Source of the DNA: an uncultured Acidovorax sp.
GTDB taxonomy: Bacteria > Pseudomonadota > Gammaproteobacteria > Burkholderiales > Burkholderiaceae_C
DNA length: 33,781 bases
Assembly (NCBI GenBank): GCA_913774625.1
Contig: CAJYHL010000057.1
Span: forward strand, 1-33,781
Direction of reading: 5' to 3'
The notes below the pieces were generated by a model. That model saw only the letters and a list, made by a program, of their open reading frames with translations, was not told the DNA's origin and ran no database searches. Both the position numbers and the translations under genes were made by a program. Within the stretch, counting starts at the first letter, position 1, and each line of letters begins with the position of its first letter. Of this stretch, positions 8,801 to 15,809 are shown piece after piece.

Positions 8801-11360
8801 GGCGGGCGCGTTCCATGGCGGTGGCGGCGTGCGGCAGCGCGGCCTCGATCAGCGCGTCCATGGCCGGCGCGTCGCCCGACAGCGCCGCCATGCGCGCGGC
8901 GTGGACGTGCAGCTCCAGCAGGCCGGCGGCGTCGGCCGCCCAGCCGCCCGCGCCGTGCAGCGCCACGGCCTGCGCGGCGTAGTGCGCCGCCAGGTCGAAG
9001 GAGGCGGCGGCGCAGGCCTGCCGGCTGGCATGCATGTTGTAGCCGGCCAGCCGGAGCCGCTCGGCCGGGTCGGTGACCAGGGCCTGCCCCTGGTTGAGGT
9101 GGTTGATGACGGCGAAGTCGGGCGGCTCGTCGGGCCGCGCGGCGCACAGCAGGCGGCCGATGTGCAGGTGCAGCGCGGGGCGGGCCTCGGCGCTGGACAG
9201 CAGGTAGGCGGCTTCCTGCACCCGGTCGTGGGCGAAGGCGAATTCGGCCTGCACCGCCTGGCCTTCCTGCGCGTCCAGCACCGGCAGCCACTTGTAGCGG
9301 GCGTCGCGTGGCAGGACCAGCCCGGCTTCCAGCGCCGGATGCAGGGCCCGCACGGCGCCGGCCGTAGGAAGCCCGCAGGCCACGGCCAGCAGATGGGCGT
9401 CGAAGCGGCTGCCCAGGCAGGCGGCGGCGGTCAGCACGGTGCGGGTTTCGGGCGGCAGGCGCCGCAGCTGTTCCAGCATCAGCGCCACCACGTTGTCGGC
9501 CACGTGTTCCTGGCGGATGCGCTCGGCGTCCCAGCGCCAGCGCGGCGCGGCGCGGTCCAGCCAGATCAGGCCGCGCTGGTGCAGGTCCTGCAGGAAGCGG
9601 CCCAGGAAGAAGGGATTGCCGCCGGTCTTGGCATGGCAGAGCCGGGCCAGGGGCTCCAGCTCGGCCATGGGGCGGTGCAGCGTGCCCGCCAGCCACTGCG
9701 AGACGTCGGCCGGCTGCAGCGGCTCCAGCTGCAGCGACTTGTAGCGGCCATGGCCGGTGTCGGCCAGCGTGGCCAGGTCCTGCAGCAGCGGGTGGCCCTC
9801 GCCCACCTCGTCCGTCCGGTACGCGCCGATCACCAGCAGGTGCTGCAGGCCTTCGTCGAGCACCATCTCGCGCAGCAGCCGGCGCGAGAGCCGGTCGCTC
9901 CACTGCAGGTCGTCGACGAACACCAGCAGCGGCGACTGCGCGCTGCACAGGCCCGCCAGGCACAGCTGCATGGTGCGGATGAAGCGGTTCTCGGCCTCGG
10001 CCGGGCCCAGCGCATGGCCTTCGGGCTCGGCCGGCCCCAGCAGCGCGACGAGTTCGGGCAGGGCCGTCTGCGCCAGCGCCGCGTTCACGCCCAGCAAGGC
10101 CCGCAGCCGCTGGGCCCATACGGCGCGCTCGGCGGGCGGCTGGGCCAGCACCTGGCGGGTGCGCTGGGCCAGGGCCTGCACGAAGGCCGCGCAGGGCGCG
10201 GACTGGCCGAACTGGTTGAACTTGCCGCTGGCCATGTGGCCCTGGCGCGCCAGCAGGGTGCGCTGCACTTCCTGCACCAGCGCGGTCTTGCCCACGCCGG
10301 GTGCGCCGGCCAGCATCAGCACCCGCGCCGCGCCGCGGGCCGCGGCCTCGCCGGCCTGCAGCAGCTGCCGCACCTCGGCCGCACGTCCGTAGAGCCGGCT
10401 GGCGACCTGGAAGCGCTCGGAGAGGTCGCCCTCGGCCAGCTCCAGCGCGTCCAGCGCGGCCGGGTCGTGCAGGCCGTCCCGGATGCGCTGCAGGTCGCGC
10501 CGCAGCACGTGGTGGCTCTGGTAGCGCGCCTCCGGCTCCTTGGCCAGCAGCCGCTCGACCAGCCGGCACAGCGGCCCGGGCGCCTCCGGGCAGGCCGGCT
10601 GGAGCGGCGGCGGCAGCAGCGCCAGGTGGGCATGCACGGCGCGCAGCGGGTCGTCCAGCGCGCCGAACGGGGGCGTGCCCGCCAGCAGTTCGTAGAGCGT
10701 GGCGCCCAGGGCGTAGAAGTCGGCGCGGTAGTCCACGTCGCGATTCATGCGCCCGGTCTGCTCGGGCGCCATGGTGGCCAGGGTGCCTTCGAGTTCGCGC
10801 AGGCTCACGGCCTGGGTGCGCTCCACCGACACGCTGGCCGCGATGCCGAAGTCGATCAGCTTGATGGCGCTGCCGCCCGGGCGCACGATGATGTTGCCGG
10901 GCGCCACGTCCTTGTGGACGATGTTGCGCTGGTGGATGGCGTCGAGCGCGTCCACCAGGGCCAGCGCCACGTCGATGGCCTGGGCCGCGTCCAGCGGGCC
11001 GCGGCTGCGCAGCCATTCGCGCAGGGAGATGGCGCCGTCGTCGGGCATGGCGATGAACAGCACCCCGTCGTGGCTGCCCAGGGCGGTGGCGCTGACCACC
11101 CGCTCGTGCTGCACCCGGCGCGACAGCTCGTACTCCAGCCGGAAGCGCGCCACCTCGCCCGGGCCCAGCCGCACGCAGCGCAGCAGCTTGACGACCACCG
11201 ATGCGCCGCCCGTGTCCAGGCAGCGCAGCACGACGGAACGGGCGCCTTCGTACAGCGTCTCTACCACCGTATAGCCGGCAAAGGACCGCCCGGGGCGGGC
11301 GAACTCGGGCACGGCCGCGGTGCCGGGCTCTTCAGCGGCGGAAAGGGGCGGTTTTTGCAT
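5877..11360 (-). CDS. Ser/Thr kinase - AAA ATPase - GAF - PAS - GGDEF diguanylate cyclase fusion
   Basis: A single 1827-residue cytoplasmic signalling protein. The kinase domain (about 30-300) has K58 (VVVKLL), catalytic loop HKDVAPGN (H149, D151, N156), DFG at 170-172 and APE at 198-200; the glycine loop is degenerate (YEGARSVV), as I recall for multidomain kinases of this type. An AAA_16-like ATPase follows, with Walker A GAPGVGKT at 352-359 and Walker B FVDDLQW (D483, D484). A long helical, TPR-like region spans about 630-1340. Then come GAF (about 1355-1510), PAS (about 1535-1650; NNAPMPMTVTRLSDDSFVYANQRAEQL) and GGDEF (about 1655-1822), with active site GGEEF at 1743-1747 and an inhibitory RxxD site (RACD) exactly five residues before it. 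All catalytic residues seem present, so it should make c-di-GMP. Related proteins usually end in a histidine kinase. No frameshift is visible. The input signal is unknown. Confidence 0.9.
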   Translation of the reverse strand: MQKPPLSAAEEPGTAAVPEFARPGRSFAGYTVVETLYEGARSVVLRCLDTGGASVVVKLLRCVRLGPGEVARFRLEYELSRRVQHERVVSATALGSHDGVLFIAMPDDGAISLREWLRSRGPLDAAQAIDVALALVDALDAIHQRNIVHKDVAPGNIIVRPGGSAIKLIDFGIAASVSVERTQAVSLRELEGTLATMAPEQTGRMNRDVDYRADFYALGATLYELLAGTPPFGALDDPLRAVHAHLALLPPPLQPACPEAPGPLCRLVERLLAKEPEARYQSHHVLRRDLQRIRDGLHDPAALDALELAEGDLSERFQVASRLYGRAAEVRQLLQAGEAAARGAARVLMLAGAPGVGKTALVQEVQRTLLARQGHMASGKFNQFGQSAPCAAFVQALAQRTRQVLAQPPAERAVWAQRLRALLGVNAALAQTALPELVALLGPAEPEGHALGPAEAENRFIRTMQLCLAGLCSAQSPLLVFVDDLQWSDRLSRRLLREMVLDEGLQHLLVIGAYRTDEVGEGHPLLQDLATLADTGHGRYKSLQLEPLQPADVSQWLAGTLHRPMAELEPLARLCHAKTGGNPFFLGRFLQDLHQRGLIWLDRAAPRWRWDAERIRQEHVADNVVALMLEQLRRLPPETRTVLTAAACLGSRFDAHLLAVACGLPTAGAVRALHPALEAGLVLPRDARYKWLPVLDAQEGQAVQAEFAFAHDRVQEAAYLLSSAEARPALHLHIGRLLCAARPDEPPDFAVINHLNQGQALVTDPAERLRLAGYNMHASRQACAAASFDLAAHYAAQAVALHGAGGWAADAAGLLELHVHAARMAALSGDAPAMDALIEAALPHAATAMERARLLDVRIESFYTSGRLDDTLELGLAVLRLLGTGPPEAASPADTVQLVTEVRAEIEALGFDALAARPVMTDALCLQQLSVVAKMTAAAYIARPALLPLLTVLQVRWMVVHGHAPVALSAYSVMGLMVAEYLQDHIFGYRLGRLSMDLVERHGWRHVHAHAGFSFNAFLRHWIEGISSGLPGLMAVHRNGLETGNLRHAGLGLYVHGYHALLAGTPLAELQAQLEADAATLRRIRQPVAHDYLSALLAVVRALRRPAADTEPLEQPAAGFSARALLQTYSERADQTGAMFLHAWQCMLHALAGRAEEAVAAGDAAQALFSAGRGMVMVPFCVFFSALSAPQSGRPDAAARCKAALHRLELWAHTCAEVRPLAHLLRARMAAAGIRMPGPPVDVRAEIEAARRAAQALDNLFIQGLVHWAGLLCMPAGAAPSASVLAERAQARALFLRWGAAAMAGAPLVAAAPEAVLPAPGTAGPAAAAPGATVLATPGHTLDLATLMKAAQAVTAEIALDALLARLLQVLRESAGASRAAVVLRDGAGAWSLQADSEAPAPGPEAGDGGMLLEDAGERLPLEVLRTVLNLASPVLVVDLAQAHVWRRLPYFTGRRVRSALCMPLVRQGATVGALYLENDATAGVFSQERIQFLELLSGNVINAIDNARLYAQWRGLAQTLEQRVAERTRALADSEARLQSILNNAPMPMTVTRLSDDSFVYANQRAEQLSGMPLAELMGRSPRSIYRNPADRDRLFAAFRRDGVVSDHETRLITAGGSDIWVLISIVPLIYDGEPCALATVVDITVRKTMEDALRVAATTDPLTGAANRRHFMERAEAALAQVRGVPGGHHEARLSMLMFDVDDFKQINDRHGHAAGDAVLRAVTGACASRIRACDLLGRLGGEEFGVLLPATGLGDARALAEALRARIAAAETVWPDGTAVRVTVSLGVSTLLPGDTLDSLLARADAGLYQAKHLGRNRVGCLPP

Positions 11361-11422
11361 AGCGCGGGACGGGAAAGCCGATCATAGTTCGGCGCCCCGG
11401 CCCGCCGGCACTCTGCGGCGCC

Positions 11423-13738
11423 TCAGCCGGCGGGCGCCGCCGTGCTGCCGCAGCCCGCGCGCTCCGCCGCGAAGGCGATGAACCAGTCCAGGCTTCCCGG
11501 GTTGGCCATGGCGTCGCGGTTGACCACCTTGTCCGCCGGCTGGCCCAGCAGCAGCTTCTTGACGGGCAGCTCCTGCTTCTTGCCGGTCAGGGTGCGCGGA
11601 ATCTCCGGCACGGCCAGGATGTCGTCCGGCACGAAGCGCGGAGACAGCGCCGCGCGGATCGCCCCGGCGATGCGCTGGCGCAGGGCCTCGTCCAGCACCG
11701 CGCCGGGCTTGAGCGCCACGAAGAGCGGCATGTAGCTGGGCCGGCCCAGGTATTCCAGATCGACCACCAGGCTGTCGAGCACCTCGGGCAGCGCCTCGAC
11801 CGCGCTGTAGATCTCGCTGGTGCCCATGCGCAGGCCGTGGCGGTTGATGGTGGCGTCGCTGCGGCCGTAGATGACGCAGCTGCCCGTGGGCGTGACGCGC
11901 AGCCAGTCGCCGTGCCGCCAGACCGGCCCCATGGCGGCCGGCCCGTCGCCGCCGCCCGGCCGCCGGCCGTGGCCGGGCGGGTACATGTCGAAGTAGCTGG
12001 CCAGGTAGCGCCTGCCGTCCGCGTCGCCCCAGAGATAGAGCGGCATGGACGGGATGGGCTGGGTGCAGACCAGCTCGCCCACCGCATCCACCACCGGCTG
12101 GCCCTGGGCGTCCCAGGCCTCGACGGCGGCGCCCAGCATGCGGCACTGCATCTCGCCGGGCACCTGGGGCAATTCGCGGTGGCCACCAATAAAAGCGCCG
12201 CAGAAGTCCGTCCCGCCCGATATGTTGTCCCACCAGATCGGTTCGCCCCCACGCTCCCCTGCTTCGCATGGGTCGCTGCCCCCCGAGGGGGCCGCGCCTT
12301 GCTTGGGGCGGCCCGGCGCAGAAACATGGCCCCCACGCTCCCCCGCTTCGCGTGGGTCGCTGCCCCCCGAGGGGGCGGCGCCTTGCTTGGGGCGGCCCGG
12401 CGCTGCGGCGGTACCGTCATCGATGGAGAGATCGCGCAGGCGCTGGAACTGCTGCGTCCCCCATTCCTGCACCTCGGGCGCCAGCGGCGATCCGGTGGTG
12501 CCCAGCGCGCGGATGCGGGAGAGGTCGCCGCAGGCCGCCAGATCGACGCCGGCCTTCATGCAGTTGGCGTAGAAGGCGGCGCCGGCGCCGAAGAAGCTCA
12601 CGCCGGTGTCGGCCGCGAAGCGCCAGAGCGTGCCCCAGTCGGGCCGCTCCTTGCTGCCGCCCGGGTTGCCGTCGTAGATCACGCAGGTGGTGCCCGACAG
12701 CAGCCCGCTGGCCTGGGCGTTCCACATCACCCAGCCGGTGGAGCTGTACCAGTGGTAGCGCTCGCCGAAGGAGTTGGGCGCGTAGCTGCAGCCGATGTCG
12801 TTGTGCAGGCTTTTGAGCTGCAGCGCCACCAGCAGCATGCCGCCGTGGCCATGGACGATGGGCTTGGGCAGGCCGGTGGTGCCGCTGGAATAGACGATCC
12901 AGAGCGGATGGTCGAACGGCACCCAGCGCGGCTCGAAGGCCGCGACTTCTTCATCGTTTTGGCCGCTGGCGCTGGCGTAGTCTGCGCAGTCCGCTATCTT
13001 TTTGGAAGCATCCAGATTGTTCACCAGCACCACGTGCTTGAGCGACGGCAGCTGGGCGCGCAGCTCGGCCAGCACGCCGGTGCGGTCCAGGTCGCGCCCG
13101 CCGTAGGTCACGCCGTCCACCGCGATCAGCGCCTTGGGCTCGATCTGGCGGAAGCGGTCGAGCACGGCCGCCGTGCCCATGTCGGGCGCGCACACGCTCC
13201 AGACCGCGCCCAGGCTCACGGTGGCCAGCAGTGCGACCATGGCTTCGGGGATGTTGGGCAGGTAGGCCGCCACCCGGTCGCCCGGTCCCACGCCCTGGCG
13301 CTGCAGGTGCAGGGCCAGGGACGCGACCTGCAGGCGCAACTCGGGCCAGGCCAGTTCGCGGTGCAGGCCCTTTTCGTTGCGGCTGATGATGGCGGGCTGG
13401 CCGGCGGCATGGGCGGCAGCTACATGCCGCAGCGCCTGCCGCGCGTAGTTGACCTGCGCGCCGGGAAACCATTCGGCCCCCGGCATGGCATTGCGCGCCA
13501 GCACCGCGCGGTGCGGCGTGGGCGACTCGACCTCGAAATAGTCCCACACGCTCTGCCAGAAGGCGTCCAGGTCGCTGACCGACCAGCGCCAGAGGGCGTC
13601 GTAGTCGGCGAAGGCCAGTCCGCGCTCGCGGCGCAGCCAGTCCTGGTAGAGGCGGATCTGGGGGATGAAGGGGGGCGGCGGGCCGGGCATCTGCGTGCCG
13701 GCCGCCGGGCTTGCGGGGGCGGTGCTTCTTGTCTCCAT
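11423..13738 (-). CDS. Acetoacetyl-CoA synthetase with repeat-derived insertion
   Basis: This 771-residue ANL-superfamily enzyme resembles acetoacetate-CoA ligase, which activates acetoacetate with ATP and CoA for poly-hydroxyalkanoate or ketone-body metabolism. Evidence: N-terminal WRWSVSDLDAFWQSVWDYF, AMP-binding P-loop YSSGTTGLPKP (about 282-292), WYSSTGWVMWN, ISGGTDFCGAF (A5-like motif), YGRSDATINRHGLRMGTSE and the C-terminal PRTLTGKK with the adenylation lysine. Usual length is about 650-700. The excess is largely explained by about 53 extra residues (446-498) made of two copies of a 25-residue Gly/Ala/Pro-rich unit, placed between FQRLRDLSIDD and PIWWDNISGGTD. These are encoded by a DNA repeat (separate entry). 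The frame stays open, but activity is uncertain because the insertion is next to the nucleotide-binding motif. An alternative start at M17 is possible. Confidence 0.88.
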   Translation of the reverse strand: METRSTAPASPAAGTQMPGPPPPFIPQIRLYQDWLRRERGLAFADYDALWRWSVSDLDAFWQSVWDYFEVESPTPHRAVLARNAMPGAEWFPGAQVNYARQALRHVAAAHAAGQPAIISRNEKGLHRELAWPELRLQVASLALHLQRQGVGPGDRVAAYLPNIPEAMVALLATVSLGAVWSVCAPDMGTAAVLDRFRQIEPKALIAVDGVTYGGRDLDRTGVLAELRAQLPSLKHVVLVNNLDASKKIADCADYASASGQNDEEVAAFEPRWVPFDHPLWIVYSSGTTGLPKPIVHGHGGMLLVALQLKSLHNDIGCSYAPNSFGERYHWYSSTGWVMWNAQASGLLSGTTCVIYDGNPGGSKERPDWGTLWRFAADTGVSFFGAGAAFYANCMKAGVDLAACGDLSRIRALGTTGSPLAPEVQEWGTQQFQRLRDLSIDDGTAAAPGRPKQGAAPSGGSDPREAGERGGHVSAPGRPKQGAAPSGGSDPCEAGERGGEPIWWDNISGGTDFCGAFIGGHRELPQVPGEMQCRMLGAAVEAWDAQGQPVVDAVGELVCTQPIPSMPLYLWGDADGRRYLASYFDMYPPGHGRRPGGGDGPAAMGPVWRHGDWLRVTPTGSCVIYGRSDATINRHGLRMGTSEIYSAVEALPEVLDSLVVDLEYLGRPSYMPLFVALKPGAVLDEALRQRIAGAIRAALSPRFVPDDILAVPEIPRTLTGKKQELPVKKLLLGQPADKVVNRDAMANPGSLDWFIAFAAERAGCGSTAAPAG
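12245..12403. repeat. Two 75-bp palindromic repeat units inside the ligase gene
   Basis: Unit 1 (12245-12319) and unit 2 (12329-12403) are 75 bp each, separated by 9 bases, and differ at only 3 positions by my count. The period of 84 bp equals 28 codons, so the reading frame is kept. Each contains an internal hairpin core (GCCCCC CGA GGGGGC) followed by CCTTGCTTGGGGCGGCCCGG. The units read without stops on the coding strand and give a Gly/Pro/Ala-rich peptide (APGRPKQGAAPSGGSDP...). The text looks like the dispersed intergenic repeats of Comamonadaceae, which I recall only loosely. Insertion of a mobile palindromic unit into the gene, followed or preceded by tandem duplication, is my inference. 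Confidence 0.85.
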
Positions 13739-13825
13739 CGGTGCAGCGTAGCGCGCACCGCAGGGGGCGTCATCCGGGAAAGGTCCCCGGATTGACAGGC
13801 GCGCCCTCCTGTATCAGCCCATCGA

Positions 13826-14062
13826 TCAGTCGGTCTGCTCGCGCACGCTGGTGATGGCATAGCCCTTCTCCCGCAGCTGGCGGCCGGGCTCGGGGATGCC
13901 GAAATCGTCCCAGTGGTCGGCGGTTTCATCCATTTCCTGTCCGGTCAGCTCGTTTTCCCAGTCGGTGTTGGTCGCCTCCTGGGGAATGGGGCGCCCTTCG
14001 GGCACCACGAGGTGGGAATACTTGCCCTCGGCTTCTGATCGGCGATAGATGTCCACGCGCAT
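13826..14062 (-). CDS. Small conserved acidic protein of unknown function (DUF6139-like)
   Basis: The 78-residue, acidic, soluble protein begins MRVDIYRRSEAEGKYSHLVV and ends KGYAITSVREQTD. It has no signal peptide or membrane segment. I associate the sequence loosely with a small family of unknown function seen in Burkholderiales (DUF6139), but cannot confirm it. The start at 14062 has AGGA seven bases upstream; an in-frame ATG at 14137 would add a leader unlike the rest. It lies 87 bases upstream of the acetoacetyl-CoA synthetase on the same strand, so co-transcription is possible. Confidence 0.75.
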   Translation of the reverse strand: MRVDIYRRSEAEGKYSHLVVPEGRPIPQEATNTDWENELTGQEMDETADHWDDFGIPEPGRQLREKGYAITSVREQTD

Positions 14063-14324
14063 GGTCGATTCCTGGGTTGGTTGAAGGGATGACCACTCTA
14101 GCCGCCCTGCCCGGCCGGCGGGTAAGAACGTGTTCACGTTCTAAGACGTAAGCAGCGGGCGGGTCCCCACGCGCCACAATCCCCGCCGATCCGGCGCTTC
14201 TCCCGCCTGCATGGCCGCTGCCATCCGGCCGGGGCGGCGTCCCATGCATCGGCCTTGCGCCAGGGCAAGGCCGGTCGCCGGCGCCATGCCCACAATGGAC
14301 GCTTTGCCTGGACGCCTCCCTACC

Positions 14325-15605
14325 ATGCCCGCATCCGCCCTGCCCCGCCCTCCCGGCCACGACGCCGACGCCGACGCCGACGTGCTGATCGTCGGCGCCG
14401 GCCCGGCCGGCCTGTCGCTGGCCACGGCGCTGGGGCAGGCGGGGCTGCGGGCCACGGTGATCGAGCGGCAGGACGAATCCGCCCTGGCGGCCCCGGCCCC
14501 CGACGGCCGCGAGATCGCGCTGACCCATTCCAGCGGCGAGCTGCTGCGCCGCCTCGGCAGCTGGCAGCGGCTGGCAGCGCACGAGGTCGGCCGCATCGGC
14601 CAGGCCCAGGTACACGACGGTCCGCTGGGCCGGCATGCCCCGCTGCAGGTGGCGCCGGGCGCGGGCAGCGGCGCGGCCCACCTGGGCTGGATCGTGCCCA
14701 ACCACGCGCTGCGCCGCAGCGCCTGGCAGGCCGCGCGGGCCACGCCGGGCGTCGCCATCGTGGCCGGGGCGCAGGTGGAACGGGTGGCGGCGCTGCCCAC
14801 GCGGGCCGAGGTGGACTTCATCCCCGCCGGCAGCGCCCCCGGAACGCCCGCCACGCGCCTGGCCGCCCCCCTGGTGGTGGCCGCCGACAGCCGTTTTTCC
14901 AGCGCCCGCCGGCAGCTGGGCATCGGCGCGCAGATGACCGACTTCGGCCGCAGCGTCATCGTCTGCCGCATGCGCCATGCAGCGCCCCACGGCGGCGTGG
15001 CGCACGAATGCTTCGGCTATGCGCGCACCCTGGCCGTGCTGCCGCTGCCGGACGATCCGGCCGACGGCGCGCCGCAGTGCTCGGTGGTGGTCACCGCCGG
15101 CACGGCCGAGGCCGCCGCGCTGATGGCGCTGGATGCGCCGGCCTTCGCCGCCGAGGTGCAGGCCCAGTTCAACCACCGCCTGGGCACCATGCAGCTGGCG
15201 GGCGAGCGGCACGCCTACCCGCTGGTCGCCGTCTATGCCCAGCGCTTCGCCGGCACGCGCTGCGCCCTGCTGGGCGACGCCGCCGTGGGCATGCACCCGG
15301 TGACGGCCCATGGCTACAACCTGGGGCTGGCCGGGGTCGAGACCCTGGCCCGCACCCTGGCCGAGGCGCGTGGCAGGGGCGAGGACATCGGCGCGGCCGG
15401 CGTGCTGGCGCGCTATGCCCGCGCCCACCACCGCCGGGCGCTGCCCATCTACCAGGGCACCAACGCCATCGTGCGGCTCTATACCGACGCGCGGCCCCTG
15501 CCCCGGCTGCTGCGCCGCTGGGTGCTGGAGGGCGCGCGCCGGCTGCCGCCGCTGCAGGCGGCCATCGCCGGCCAGCTCACGGGCCGCACCGCCACCGCCG
15601 GCTGA
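14325..15605 (+). CDS. ubiM: FAD-dependent hydroxylase, UbiH/UbiF family (UbiM-like)
   Basis: This 426-residue flavoprotein monooxygenase has an N-terminal dinucleotide-binding motif DVLIVGAGPAGLSLA (G24-x-G26-xx-G29) and a glutamate-terminated strand (ATVIERQ). The second FAD motif is GDAAVGMHPVTAHGYNLGL, typical of the ubiquinone hydroxylase family. The stretch APDGREIALTHSSGELLRRLG resembles UbiM, a betaproteobacterial hydroxylase of the benzoquinone ring in ubiquinone synthesis. Which ring carbon it modifies cannot be told from sequence. Other starts in frame (14286, 14295) are possible; none has a clear Shine-Dalgarno. The three-fold GACGCC repeat near residues 12-19 encodes Asp-Ala repeats just before the FAD motif. 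It stands alone: the neighbour upstream is divergent and no other ubi gene is close. Confidence 0.8.
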   Translation: MPASALPRPPGHDADADADVLIVGAGPAGLSLATALGQAGLRATVIERQDESALAAPAPDGREIALTHSSGELLRRLGSWQRLAAHEVGRIGQAQVHDGPLGRHAPLQVAPGAGSGAAHLGWIVPNHALRRSAWQAARATPGVAIVAGAQVERVAALPTRAEVDFIPAGSAPGTPATRLAAPLVVAADSRFSSARRQLGIGAQMTDFGRSVIVCRMRHAAPHGGVAHECFGYARTLAVLPLPDDPADGAPQCSVVVTAGTAEAAALMALDAPAFAAEVQAQFNHRLGTMQLAGERHAYPLVAVYAQRFAGTRCALLGDAAVGMHPVTAHGYNLGLAGVETLARTLAEARGRGEDIGAAGVLARYARAHHRRALPIYQGTNAIVRLYTDARPLPRLLRRWVLEGARRLPPLQAAIAGQLTGRTATAG

Positions 15606-15633
15606 ACGGGCGCTGCGGGGGGCAAAAGGGGGA

Positions 15634-15656
15634 CGAAGGGGCGCCGCGCCCCTTCG
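15634..15656. repeat. Perfect 11-bp palindrome after the hydroxylase gene
   Basis: CGAAGGGGCGC / GCGCCCCTTCG are perfect inverted arms around a single central base, 29 bases after the hydroxylase stop. It may act as a terminator (no T-run) or be part of a dispersed repeat. The rest of the 204-base gap up to the permease gene shows no gene. Confidence 0.6.
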
Positions 15657-15809
15657 AAATGGGGCCGCGCGGCGAAAGAACGTCGATCTTTGGGCCCCGC
15701 GTACACACAACGGACAAATTCCGGGATTACCCTTGCGCCCTTTGCCACCGGCCACCCGCTTTTCTCTCGGGCAGCCGGCCCGTCCGTTCCTGTTGCCGGC
15801 CACCCCGCC

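Noticed and set aside
10900-10925. Pseudokinase call for the kinase domain because of HKD instead of HRD
   Set aside because: The catalytic Asp, the Asn five residues later, the DFG and the beta-3 lysine are all present; Lys for Arg is tolerated in many kinases.
4071-11387. Very long open frame on the plus strand opposite the giant signalling gene
   Set aside because: It is low-complexity (His, Gln, Arg, Gly rich), has no domain, and spans minC, pssA and the kinase gene in antisense. Long antisense frames are expected at this GC content.
12245-12403. CRISPR-like array
   Set aside because: Only two units with a 9-base spacer, inside a coding sequence, and no cas genes.
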